From assembly GCF_038005225.1 (NCBI RefSeq), contig NZ_JBBOSU010000001.1:1104001-1168000 (forward strand): DNA of 64,000 bases, written 5' to 3'. Source of the stretch: Solibacillus sp. FSL K6-1523 (GTDB taxonomy: Bacteria; Bacillota; Bacilli; Bacillales_A; Planococcaceae). A model generated the notes under the pieces. The model did no database searches. It worked only from the letters and a program-made list of their open reading frames with translations, and was not told the DNA's origin. Below are positions 29,307 through 38,440 of the stretch, piece after piece. Every line of letters begins with the position of its first letter. The first letter of the stretch is position 1. Made by a program: the position numbers and the translations under genes.

Positions 29307-30377
29307 ATGAGAAAAGTAAATATATGTATGGTCGTGCAAGAGCCATTAGTTAGGGGAGGTATTGCGGCAGTAGTAAATGGATACCGTACTTCGAAGCTAG
29401 AGGAAGCGTTTAATATTTATTATATAGAGTCTTATAAAGATGGTGGGAAGTTATCGAAACTTTGTAAAGTAATTTTGGGGTACTTTCATTTTATGTTTAT
29501 TTTAATGTTCTATAAACCATCTGTTGTTCATATCCACTCTTCTTTTGGTCCTAGTTTTTATAGAAAAATTCCATTTATTTATTTTGCTCATTTTAAAAAG
29601 ATCCCGATAATCAATCATATTCATGGAGCAGATTTTGAAACTTTTTATACGAAAGCCTCTCAAAAGAAGAAAAAATTAATTCGAAAGATATATAACAAGT
29701 GCTCAAAGTTAATTGCGCTATCCGATGAATGGAAGGACAATTTGATGAAGATTGTACCTGAAAAGTCCATTATTATCATCCATAATTATAGTCATCCACA
29801 TTATGATGTCGTCATAAATAGAGATACACGAGAACTGAATTATCAAGTGCTATTTTTAGGCGAGATTGGCAAGAGAAAAGGTTGCTATGATATACCTAAT
29901 GTTGTTGAAAAGGTGTCAAAGATCATTCCAAAAGTTAAATTTGTTCTAGCAGGAAGCGGCGACATCCAGCAATTAAAACGAATTCTTGAGGACAAAGGAA
30001 TGAGTAAATACGTAGAATTCCCTGGATGGGTTCGAGGGACTGGAAAGGATAAATTGCTTAGAGAAAGCGATATTTTCTTTTTACCTTCTTATAATGAAGG
30101 GATGCCAATGTCTATATTAGATGCGATGGGTTACGGGTTACCTATTGTAAGTACAAATGTCGGTGGAATTCCCAAAATTGTTGTGAATGGTAAAAACGGA
30201 TATACTTGCGAACCAGGAGATACGGACTGTTTTGCAAATTACATGATTGAATTACTGTTATGTAGAGAAAAGTTAAGAGATTTTAGTAATGGGAGTTATG
30301 AAATAGTGGAGGAGAACTATTCTTTAGATTTGCATATAAAATCACTTGAAAAATTATATTTAACCTATATATGTTGA
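29307..30377 (+). CDS. Glycosyltransferase family 4 (GT-B fold)
   Basis: This GT-B enzyme has 356 residues: an N-terminal acceptor half with RGGIAAVVNGYR and VVHIHSSFGPSF, and a C-terminal Glycos_transf_1 half with LGEIGKRKGCYD, and the nucleotide-sugar motif DIFFLPSYNEGMPMSILDAM (the E-x7-E element). It begins seven bases after the GT26 stop. The donor is unknown; GT4 members often use GDP-Man, UDP-Glc or UDP-Gal, all available in this cluster. Confidence 0.88.
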   Translation: MRKVNICMVVQEPLVRGGIAAVVNGYRTSKLEEAFNIYYIESYKDGGKLSKLCKVILGYFHFMFILMFYKPSVVHIHSSFGPSFYRKIPFIYFAHFKKIPIINHIHGADFETFYTKASQKKKKLIRKIYNKCSKLIALSDEWKDNLMKIVPEKSIIIIHNYSHPHYDVVINRDTRELNYQVLFLGEIGKRKGCYDIPNVVEKVSKIIPKVKFVLAGSGDIQQLKRILEDKGMSKYVEFPGWVRGTGKDKLLRESDIFFLPSYNEGMPMSILDAMGYGLPIVSTNVGGIPKIVVNGKNGYTCEPGDTDCFANYMIELLLCREKLRDFSNGSYEIVEENYSLDLHIKSLEKLYLTYIC

Positions 30378-30381
30378 ATTT

Positions 30382-30636
30382 ATGAAACTAACATCCCATT
30401 AGAATGAAAATCTGACTAAGAATACGTCGCCTCCCACGGCAGCGACGCACTCGATTAAGTAGGATCTTTTAGAACCAAAAACTTTATACAAGGCTGGTCT
30501 TGCACAAAGCACAAAGATGAGTCGTACGGATTTGTGCAACAAAGCTGTGCGCCTCATGTGCTTAGCCAGCCTAAACTAGCAAATACTTTATTAGAAGTTT
30601 TATTAAAATATTTACATCATAAGGATAGAATCTTTT
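30382..30636 (+). repeat. Second repeat family, copy A (structured leader before Wzy)
   Basis: It shares blocks in the same order with 44297-44490: AGAATGAAAATCT, CGTCGCCTCCCACGGCAGCG, GGCTGGYCTTGCACAAAGC, ATTAGAAG and GGATAGAATCTTTT. Copy A has extra nested stems: AGGCTGG (30491-30497) with CCAGCCT (30566-30572), enclosing TTGCACAAA (30500-30508) with TTTGTGCAA (30531-30539). It fills the 326-base gap before the Wzy gene; no coding frame is visible in it. Confidence 0.85.
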
Positions 30637-30703
30637 GTTTAACTTATATATAAGTTAGGGAAATAAATGAGCCTACATTTTGACTAAAGATGGAGAAACG
30701 CAT

Positions 30704-31906
30704 ATGAATAAAGCTAAAAATGTAACAATCAGTGTATATTCAATTCTTCTTTTTAGTATAGCGTTATATACTTTGGCAACTTTAATTTATTCATTAATCC
30801 CGAATATTCCAGTCAATAAGCTGTTTGCAATGATTGTTGCCTTTACAATACTATATTTATATATTCAAAGAATTACTTTAGAACGAATCATAATATTGTT
30901 ATTCTGTTTATTTTTTTCTATATATACGACCATTATATCTGAATATTCAAGTGATAATATTAATGACTTATTATGGATTGTTACTACTGTTTTAATAATA
31001 GGAATAGCTTCCGATCAAAAGTTTCGTAGCGGTCTGGAACAAGCTATTAAGAGAAATAAAAAATGGATGAAAATGATAATTATCGTAATTGAGCTCATAT
31101 TATTAATGGCTGTTATCACTCCGTCTAGTTATGGAAATGATGTTGGATGGGGAAAAGATGCAAGTTATTTTGTTGGATTTGCAACACATAGTCATACTTT
31201 AGCAAGTGCCTGTTGTCTTTTAATTGTATTAATTATGACAGTTTATAAAGATAAGAAAATAAGTTTGATGGAATATGCGTATTATATATTACCTATATAC
31301 AGTATTCTCTTTTCTGGGGCTAGGACGTTTTTAATTTCGGTTTTAATTTTAATAATGATTAATGTATATATGAAGAAAAATAGTAAGCTCATGCGGAATA
31401 TGACACTTTTGGTCATCTTAAGCTCATTTATTTTCGCCTTGTTTAATAGTAGCATGATTAGTAAATTCGAGTTTACTTCTAATAATGTGTATGCAAAAAA
31501 TATGTTAGATTCTATTACTAACGGTAGATCCGAATTTTGGAAGTATGATTTAGATTTATTTTTCAACTCCAATTTTTTTATCCAATTATTCGGTCGGGGA
31601 TTTGAGTATATATATAATTATAATTATTTGAAAGTCGGCATTAAAATTTGGGCACATAATGATATTATAAATAATTTAATATCGATAGGGTTAATCGGGA
31701 CTTTAGGGTATGTATATATTTGGTTTAAGTATATTAATAATTTCTTTAAAAGACCTAGGATTGATTTTTCTAAAGTCCAATTTATTATTTTTATGCTATT
31801 TACTTTATATATAGTAGCCCCAATGTTGCTTAATGGATTGTATCAATATCAGCATTATATTTTTAGTAGTGTTTTATTAGGACAGCTGATAAGTCAGAGG
31901 GATTAA
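30704..31906 (+). CDS. O-antigen polymerase/ligase-like protein (Wzy candidate)
   Basis: The 400-residue, very hydrophobic protein has about ten to twelve membrane segments. Wzy_C-type motifs are present: FSGARTFLIS, a loop with NGRSEFWKYDL and FGRGFEYIYN, and HNDIINNLISIGLIGTLGY. Wzy proteins polymerise lipid-linked repeat units on the outer face of the membrane. ATG 30704 is chosen over TTG 30680 because GATGGAGAAACG fits 30704. Low GC compared with neighbours and poor conservation are normal for Wzy. Confidence 0.85.
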   Translation: MNKAKNVTISVYSILLFSIALYTLATLIYSLIPNIPVNKLFAMIVAFTILYLYIQRITLERIIILLFCLFFSIYTTIISEYSSDNINDLLWIVTTVLIIGIASDQKFRSGLEQAIKRNKKWMKMIIIVIELILLMAVITPSSYGNDVGWGKDASYFVGFATHSHTLASACCLLIVLIMTVYKDKKISLMEYAYYILPIYSILFSGARTFLISVLILIMINVYMKKNSKLMRNMTLLVILSSFIFALFNSSMISKFEFTSNNVYAKNMLDSITNGRSEFWKYDLDLFFNSNFFIQLFGRGFEYIYNYNYLKVGIKIWAHNDIINNLISIGLIGTLGYVYIWFKYINNFFKRPRIDFSKVQFIIFMLFTLYIVAPMLLNGLYQYQHYIFSSVLLGQLISQRD

Positions 31907-32002
31907 GTGGGAAAGTTCCGAACGACCAAAAAATGATGACGAATATGCTGCTAAAAAATCTAGAAATATTGACAAAGACGACCTTCAAAAGGAGTAAATG
32001 CA

Positions 32003-33382
32003 ATGAAATTAATTTTACTTTCAGGCGGTTCAGGTAAACGTCTTTGGCCGTTATCAAATGATGCGCGGTCAAAGCAGTTTCTTAAAGTATTAGAAAATGA
32101 GGATGGTCAATTAAAATCAATGGTCCAGCGTGTATGGATGCAATTAAAAAATGTAAATTTAACGGAATCAACCATCATTGCAACGTGTAAAACGCAAGTA
32201 GATATGATTCAAAATCAGCTTGGTCAAAAAGTGGACTTAGTAATCGAGCCGAGCAGGAGAGATACTTTTCCAGCTATTGCATTAGCAGCATCCTTCCTTT
32301 ATTCCGAAAAAAAGTTACCGCTAGATGAAGTAGTTACCATCTTGCCGGTGGATCCATTTGTACAAGAAACCTTTTTTGAACAAGTGACTGAATTAGAAAA
32401 TATATTAAATCAAACAGAAGCAGAAATCGCACTTATTGGTGTTACACCTACTTATCCTTCCTCTAAATATGGCTACATTATACCTAGTACAAATCCTACT
32501 CACTCACTTAATTATACTCGTGTTCAACGTTTTATAGAAAAACCGACAGAACTTTTAGCAGAAAGTTTAATCGAACAAAATGCACTATGGAACTGTGGTG
32601 TATTTGCATTTAAATTAAGTTTTATCCTATCCATCCTGGAAGAGCGTGGATTTCCACTTGATTATAATGAATTACGAACACAATATGACAAACTTCCTAA
32701 TACTAGTTTTGACTATGAAGTTGTTGAAAAAACAGAAAATATAATTGCTCTACCTTACGATGCCTATTGGAAAGATCTAGGTACTTGGAGGACATTAACT
32801 GAAGAAATGAGTACAACACAAATTGGTAAAGGAATTATTACGGAAGATTGTGAGGAAACGCATTTAATTAATGAACTAGATATTCCTATCGTTGTATTAG
32901 GTGTTTCCAATGTCATAGTAGCAGCAAGTCCAGATGGAATTTTAGTTGCGGACAAAGACAAAAGTCCTCGCATTAAAGAAATTGTAGGTCAATCACATAA
33001 TCGCCCAATGTATGAGGAGCGTCGTTGGGGATGGTATAAAGTTTTAGATCATCTAAAAACGGAAGAAGATTACGAAGTGCTTACAAAACGAATAGGTGTG
33101 AAAGCCGGTAAAAATCTTAGCTATCAATATCATCAACAAAGAAGTGAGATTTGGACCGTGATTAAAGGTGAGGGGCTATTTGTCCACAATGATCAATTAC
33201 GTGTAGTCCGCCCAGGAGATGTGTTACAAATTCCAGTTGGCGAAAAGCATGGATTAAAAGCAGTAACGGATTTAGAAATCATTGAAATTCAAACAGGGGC
33301 GCAGTTAATTGAAGAAGATATAGTAAGAGTATTCATGACATGGGATGAAGTGGAAGAGCATTGTTATGAATTAAATAATTAA
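32003..33382 (+). CDS. manC: Mannose-1-phosphate guanylyltransferase with cupin (type II PMI) domain
   Basis: ManC makes GDP-mannose. The 459-residue protein has the nucleotidyltransferase signature LLSGGSGKRLWPLSNDARSKQF at the N-terminus (GGSGKRLWPLS, catalytic Arg/Lys), EKPTE and WNCGVFAF motifs, and a C-terminal cupin (about 345-450: SYQYHQQRSEIW, PGDVLQIPVGEKHG, EIQTG) that in bifunctional enzymes is a phosphomannose isomerase. It feeds gmd and fcl. A phosphomannomutase is not in this window. Confidence 0.93.
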   Translation: MKLILLSGGSGKRLWPLSNDARSKQFLKVLENEDGQLKSMVQRVWMQLKNVNLTESTIIATCKTQVDMIQNQLGQKVDLVIEPSRRDTFPAIALAASFLYSEKKLPLDEVVTILPVDPFVQETFFEQVTELENILNQTEAEIALIGVTPTYPSSKYGYIIPSTNPTHSLNYTRVQRFIEKPTELLAESLIEQNALWNCGVFAFKLSFILSILEERGFPLDYNELRTQYDKLPNTSFDYEVVEKTENIIALPYDAYWKDLGTWRTLTEEMSTTQIGKGIITEDCEETHLINELDIPIVVLGVSNVIVAASPDGILVADKDKSPRIKEIVGQSHNRPMYEERRWGWYKVLDHLKTEEDYEVLTKRIGVKAGKNLSYQYHQQRSEIWTVIKGEGLFVHNDQLRVVRPGDVLQIPVGEKHGLKAVTDLEIIEIQTGAQLIEEDIVRVFMTWDEVEEHCYELNN

Positions 33383-33437
33383 TTAATATAGAGGGGTTTC
33401 GATTTAAACACCCATTTATTAAAAAAGGAGAGAACTT

Positions 33438-34409
33438 ATGGGGGAAATTTTAGTAAGTATTCACTGTCCCACATATAATCATGAGCATTATATAGCTGAT
33501 GCTATTGAGAGTTTTTTAATGCAAAAAACAAATTTTAAGTTTGAAATATTAATTCATGATGATGCCTCAACGGATAGAACAGCGGAAATTATTAAAATGT
33601 ATGAGGAAAAATACCCCGACATCATCAATCCTATTTATCAAATAGAAAATCAAAGATCACAAGGAATATCGGTAACTCAGTTAAATTTCAAGAGAGCAAA
33701 AGGGAAATATATTGCCATATGTGAAGGCGATGATTATTGGACGGATCCTCAAAAGTTACAAAAACAAATTGATTTTATGGAAGGTCATCCTGATTGTAGC
33801 TTGAGTGTCCATGCTGGTACTGTCGTTTCGGCAACAGATAAGAAAAAGAAACGGAATAATCGCCCAAACCAAGGCGATAAATTTTATACGGTTGAGGAAG
33901 TAATTGAAGGTGGTGGTGGGCTTTTTTTGACAAATTCGATGCTGTTTCATGCGGAATTAGGTCAAAGTAGGCCCCGTTATTTAGAAAATGCGCCAGTTGG
34001 AGATTATCCTTTAGTAATCAATTTATCTTTACAAGGAAAAGTGCATTATATGGATGAATTTTTGTCGGCTTACCGTGTAGGAAACGGTGAATCATGGACT
34101 GGCAAAAACACTTCCACTATTGAAAAAGTTACTGCCCACTTTCATGAAATTTCTAATATGCTTGATGAATTAAATCTGTATACAAACTATCAGTATGACG
34201 ATGCGATTAAGAGGAAAAAAAAGCTTGATCAAGTCCATATTTTATTAAAACAGAGAAAGTTTGATGAAGTAAAAAAAGGAGTATATAAAGATACTTATTT
34301 AAAGTTAGACGATAAAACAAAGTTAATTATATTTATGGAACAATATAGTCCATGGGTAGTGAACTTCTTTAAAGCTAGAAGGAGATGGATTAGTTGGATG
34401 GTGAAGTAA
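33438..34409 (+). CDS. Glycosyltransferase family 2 (GT-A fold)
   Basis: The 323-residue enzyme has a GT-A domain with VSIHCPTYNHEHYIADAIES, HDDASTDRT and the metal-binding EGDDYWTDPQKL segment. These families add a sugar to lipid-linked intermediates at the cytoplasmic face. The last ~60 residues are basic and likely membrane-associated. Its 3' end overlaps the wzx start by 16 bases. Confidence 0.9.
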   Translation: MGEILVSIHCPTYNHEHYIADAIESFLMQKTNFKFEILIHDDASTDRTAEIIKMYEEKYPDIINPIYQIENQRSQGISVTQLNFKRAKGKYIAICEGDDYWTDPQKLQKQIDFMEGHPDCSLSVHAGTVVSATDKKKKRNNRPNQGDKFYTVEEVIEGGGGLFLTNSMLFHAELGQSRPRYLENAPVGDYPLVINLSLQGKVHYMDEFLSAYRVGNGESWTGKNTSTIEKVTAHFHEISNMLDELNLYTNYQYDDAIKRKKKLDQVHILLKQRKFDEVKKGVYKDTYLKLDDKTKLIIFMEQYSPWVVNFFKARRRWISWMVK

Positions 34410-35869
34410 CGAAATCGAAAGTTCTTACATCTCTTCTATGGAAACTAATGGAGCGCGGTGGAACACAAGGAATTCAATTAATCGTGATGATTGTGTTAGC
34501 AAGGCTGCTCTTACCAGAGGAGTTCGGTTTAATTGTCCTAGTAACTATATTTCTGACAATTGCCGGCGTGTTTGTACAAAGTGGATTTAATACGGCACTT
34601 ATTCAGAAGAAAGATGTAGATGACATCGATTACTCATCTATCTTTTATTTAAGCCTATTTGTAGCAAGTGTTCTTTACCTCATTCTTTTTTTTACGGCAC
34701 CATTAATTGCCGTCTTTTTTGAGCAACCAAATTTCATGACGGTTTTGCGAGTTCTATCCTGTACATTATTTTTAGGCGCTTTTCATTCCATTCAAAATGC
34801 GATTATTGCTAAAAAAATGGAGTTTAAAAAACTATTTATGAGTAGTTTAGGCGCGAATATAATTTCAGGGATAGCAGGAGTATGGATGGCCTATAACGGT
34901 TTCGGCGTTTGGTCATTAGTTGGACACCAATTATTGAATCAATTTATGATCACGCTATTTTTGTGGTTTACCGTTACGTGGAGACCGCAGCTGCACTTCT
35001 CAGTGAAAAGAATTAAAACATTATTTTCATTTGGCTGGAAGTTAATGGTGTCATCATTGATTGATGCGCTTTACTCGAATATACGCAACGTATTGGTCGG
35101 TAAATTATATAGCCCCGCGACCCTAGCTTTTTATAATAGAGGGGATCAATTTCCAAGCTTTCTTGTTAGTAATATTAATGGTTCGATTCAGTCTGTCATG
35201 CTTCCAACATTGTCATCCTATCAAGATGATAAACAACGAGTAAAGGACATTGTACGGCGATCGATTGTTACGAGCGCATTTATTGTATTTCCAATGATGA
35301 TTGGTTTGGCTGTCATTGCAGAACCACTTGTTAAAATTTTATTAACCGAAAAGTGGCTTCCATCTGTTCCATTCTTACAAATTTTTTGTTTTATATATGC
35401 TTTATGGCCAATTCATACAGCGAACTTACAAGCGATTAATGCTTTAGGTAGAAGTGATATTTTTTTGAAATTAGAAATTGTTAAGAAACTAGTAGGACTA
35501 CTTATTTTAGGAATAAGCTTGCCATTTGGCGTTCATGCGATGGCTATTGGCATTTTCATTGGTGGTATCATAGGATTATTTATTAATGCCTATCCCAATT
35601 TGAATTTATTAAATTATAGTATTCAAGAACAATGGAAAGATATACTCCCTTCTTTACTTATTTCGTTCGTTATGGGGGGGATCATTTACCCCATTCAGTG
35701 GTTCGGAATGTCGGATATGCTAACAGTTACCATTCAAATCGGAACGGGAGTCGTACTTTATATTAGTTTAGCGACTATTTTCAAACTAGAGTGCTTTACG
35801 TATTTATTAGAGACGATAAGAGAAATGCTTGGTAGAAAGAAAGGTATAGCGGTTAAAGAACTTTATTAA
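34394..35869 (+). CDS. Wzx-type polysaccharide flippase
   Basis: This 491-residue MATE-like/MOP-superfamily flippase has about fourteen hydrophobic segments and the typical early GGTQGIQLIVMIVLARLLLP, written shorter as GIQLIVMIVLARLLLPEEF, plus FNRGDQFPSF-like YNRGDQFPSF. It moves undecaprenyl-linked repeat units across the membrane. TTG 34394 is supported by AAGGAG eleven bases upstream, and it overlaps the GT2 gene, suggesting coupled translation. Confidence 0.9.
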   Translation: MDGEVTKSKVLTSLLWKLMERGGTQGIQLIVMIVLARLLLPEEFGLIVLVTIFLTIAGVFVQSGFNTALIQKKDVDDIDYSSIFYLSLFVASVLYLILFFTAPLIAVFFEQPNFMTVLRVLSCTLFLGAFHSIQNAIIAKKMEFKKLFMSSLGANIISGIAGVWMAYNGFGVWSLVGHQLLNQFMITLFLWFTVTWRPQLHFSVKRIKTLFSFGWKLMVSSLIDALYSNIRNVLVGKLYSPATLAFYNRGDQFPSFLVSNINGSIQSVMLPTLSSYQDDKQRVKDIVRRSIVTSAFIVFPMMIGLAVIAEPLVKILLTEKWLPSVPFLQIFCFIYALWPIHTANLQAINALGRSDIFLKLEIVKKLVGLLILGISLPFGVHAMAIGIFIGGIIGLFINAYPNLNLLNYSIQEQWKDILPSLLISFVMGGIIYPIQWFGMSDMLTVTIQIGTGVVLYISLATIFKLECFTYLLETIREMLGRKKGIAVKELY

Positions 35870-35999
35870 AATAAATCAAAACGAATAATGTCAGGTAGTT
35901 CGCTTTCATAGGTACGAACAATAAAACGGCGAAACAGATGGAAAAATCGATTTCAATTTAAGATAGGAACAGCGAACCATTAGTAAGGGAAGTGAATAC

Positions 36000-37106
36000 A
36001 TGTTAACTATAAAAGCAATTGATGGGACAAAAAACCGGAAATCAGAGCTTGATCTAATAAATTTTGATGAAAAGGAAAAATGGGATGCAATTGTAAAAAG
36101 CTTTACTAATTTTGATATTTATTACCTCACCAGTTATATAAAAGCGTTCGAAATCCATGGAGATGGTGTACCATTGCTGTTCTATTATGACGATGAAAAT
36201 TTTAAGGCTATCAATGTTGTGATGAAAAGAGATATATCAAATGATATGCGGTTTAGAGGGAAAATAGAGTCGAATGTTTTTTATGATATTATGACGCCAT
36301 ATGGTTATGGTGGTTTTTTAATAGAAGGAAATGTAACACAAGCAAGCTTAAAGAAACTTGAACATGCTTATTGTACCCTATGCCTAAAAGAAGGAATTAT
36401 TAGTGAATTTGTTCGTTTTCATCCTGTTAAAAACAATAGTGAGTATATGAAGGAGATTTATGATATTTCACTACTTGGAAAAACGATTACAATGCCATTA
36501 AGTTCACAAAATCAAATTTTGAGTAACCTTACAAGTGAAAAAAGAAAACGGATTAGAAAAGCGAAGAAATTAGGATTTGAAATTTATTGGGGCAGATCAC
36601 CAAAATTAATTGCTGAATTTATACGTTTGTATAATTCTACGATGGAGAATAATCATGCTGCAGATTATTACTATTTTACAAGTGAATTCTTTGAAAGTAT
36701 TCTTTATGATTTAAAATACAATTCATCCGTATTTTATGCTGTTGATAATAAAGAAAACATCGTAGCAATGGCAATTTTCTTATATATAAACGAACAAATT
36801 AACTGTTTCTTGTCTGCATCAAATAAAGAGCTTGATCATCTTGCACTAACTAATTTAATCATGTATGAAGTCGCTTGTTGGGGGAGCGAAAATGGGTATA
36901 AAACGCTTCATATGGGTGGAGGTGTAGGAGGGAAAGAGGATAGTTTATATCATTTTAAAAAGGCGTTCAACAAAAATTCGGCAACTAATTTCATACTCGG
37001 AAAAAAAATTTTTAATGAAGAGAAGTATGGGGAGTTAGTTGAAATTAGAAGAATAGCAGATGACTTTAATGAAGAAACACAGTATTTTCCAATCTATAGA
37101 AGCTAA
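36000..37106 (+). CDS. FemAB/GNAT-type acyltransferase (Acetyltransf_6-like)
   Basis: The 368-residue protein looks like the FemAB-like/BioF2-like GNAT fold: an N-terminal half with SNVFYDIMTPYGYGG, and a C-terminal half with LTSEKRKRIRKAKKLGFEI, FIRLYNSTMENN, YFTSEFFESI and LHMGGGVGGKEDSLYHFKKAF. FemX-type members transfer amino acids from aminoacyl-tRNA; others use acyl-CoA. Being next to ATP-grasp ligases and an amino-sugar pathway, it may N-acylate the sugar amino group (inference). Donor cannot be decided. Confidence 0.75.
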   Translation: MLTIKAIDGTKNRKSELDLINFDEKEKWDAIVKSFTNFDIYYLTSYIKAFEIHGDGVPLLFYYDDENFKAINVVMKRDISNDMRFRGKIESNVFYDIMTPYGYGGFLIEGNVTQASLKKLEHAYCTLCLKEGIISEFVRFHPVKNNSEYMKEIYDISLLGKTITMPLSSQNQILSNLTSEKRKRIRKAKKLGFEIYWGRSPKLIAEFIRLYNSTMENNHAADYYYFTSEFFESILYDLKYNSSVFYAVDNKENIVAMAIFLYINEQINCFLSASNKELDHLALTNLIMYEVACWGSENGYKTLHMGGGVGGKEDSLYHFKKAFNKNSATNFILGKKIFNEEKYGELVEIRRIADDFNEETQYFPIYRS

Positions 37107-37210
37107 ACTTTAGTAATTGCAAGAAATACTTCGTTCATCACAAAAATGCGGGTGTGACAAATTTTGGATTACTGTCATAGTACTTAAATTTTTTTATAGA
37201 GGTGTAGAAA

Positions 37211-38425
37211 ATGAAAAAGTTATTAATGCTAGGTGGTGCACCATCACAAGTTCCAGCTATTAAGAAAGCAAAAGAGATGGGGATTTTTGTTATAACATGT
37301 GACTATCTTGAAAAGAATCCCGGCCATCAATTTGCTAATGAATACTACAATGTTAGCACGATAGATAAAGAAGCAGTTTTAGCATTAGCCAAGTCATTAC
37401 AAATAGATGGAATTATGTGTTATGCGGCAGATTCAGGAGCGCCCACAGTAGCCTATGTTGCGGAACAGTTAGGTTTGCCAGCATTTCCATATAAATCTGT
37501 TGAAATCCTGTCTAGTAAAGATTTGTTTCGCTCCTTTTTAAAGGAAAATAATTTTAACGTTCCACATGCAAAAGGATATTCCACGTTAGAAGAAGCAACT
37601 GCAGATTTTCATCACTTTAAAATGCCGGTGATGATTAAACCAATTGATGCATCAGGAAGCAGAGGGATTTCGAAAATAGATTCACCGGAGTTACTTAAAG
37701 AAAAGGTCGAATATGCTTTACATTTCTCAAGAGCTAAACGTTTTATTATTGAAGAATATATTGAAAAATCCGGTTTTCAGGTTGGGGTAGATTGTTTTTC
37801 TGTAAATGGAAGTTTAGTTTTTTCCGGAATTGCAAATAACCATTTTGAATCCCGACTGAGCAATCCATTTTTTCCAGTAGGAGAAAGTTATCCTAGTAAT
37901 ATTTCGAAGGGTATGCAGAATAAAGTTCATCATGAAATTCAAAGATTAATCGAATTGTTAGATTTAAAGACGGGTCCTTGTAATGTAGAGATTCAATTTG
38001 ATGACAAAGAAAATGTTTATATTTTGGATATTGGTGTGCGAAATAGTGGAGATTTAACGCAAATAATAAAGTATGCAGATGACATTGACTTAATCGAATT
38101 TACAATTAAAGCGGCATTGGGCGAGGATTGTACGTCTTTAATGATGGGCCAAACAGAAGAATATTGGTCAAATTATTCAGTGATTAGTGAGAAGAGTGGT
38201 TTATTCAGAGGGATTACTATTGCAGATGAGTTTCTTAAACATAATATTATTGAATTAGAAGTTCAATTAAATCAAGAAAGTAAATTGGTAGAACCCGGTG
38301 ATTTATTGGGGAAAATGATATTAAAATTTGATTCAATGAAGGATATGCTAAACAAAATGGAAAATATAGAAAATTCGTTGAATGTAATTGTTGAAGAAAG
38401 TATAGTGAGCGATGTTTTGAAATAA
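37211..38425 (+). CDS. ATP-grasp ligase, tandem paralogue 1
   Basis: This 404-residue ATP-grasp enzyme has a preATP-grasp N-lobe (KKLLMLGGAPSQVPAIKKAK), ATP-binding VMIKPIDASGSRGI and FIIEEYIEKS. The C-terminal metal site reads CNVEIQFDD then VYILDIGVRNSGD, with Asp where most relatives have Glu and Gly-Val for the usual Ala/Asn-Pro, so it is altered. ATP-grasp enzymes make amide, thioester or peptide-like bonds through an acyl phosphate. It is a tandem copy of the next gene, about three-quarters identical by eye over the first 200 residues but far less after. Substrate not known; amino-acid attachment to an amino sugar is plausible. Confidence 0.82.
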   Translation: MKKLLMLGGAPSQVPAIKKAKEMGIFVITCDYLEKNPGHQFANEYYNVSTIDKEAVLALAKSLQIDGIMCYAADSGAPTVAYVAEQLGLPAFPYKSVEILSSKDLFRSFLKENNFNVPHAKGYSTLEEATADFHHFKMPVMIKPIDASGSRGISKIDSPELLKEKVEYALHFSRAKRFIIEEYIEKSGFQVGVDCFSVNGSLVFSGIANNHFESRLSNPFFPVGESYPSNISKGMQNKVHHEIQRLIELLDLKTGPCNVEIQFDDKENVYILDIGVRNSGDLTQIIKYADDIDLIEFTIKAALGEDCTSLMMGQTEEYWSNYSVISEKSGLFRGITIADEFLKHNIIELEVQLNQESKLVEPGDLLGKMILKFDSMKDMLNKMENIENSLNVIVEESIVSDVLK

Positions 38426-38440
38426 TAAACGAGGTGCAAA

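Noticed and set aside
30420-30600. CRISPR-like or tRNA cluster in the gap before Wzy
   Set aside because: The repeats are nested inverted arms, not regularly spaced direct repeats, and no tRNA cloverleaf can be formed.
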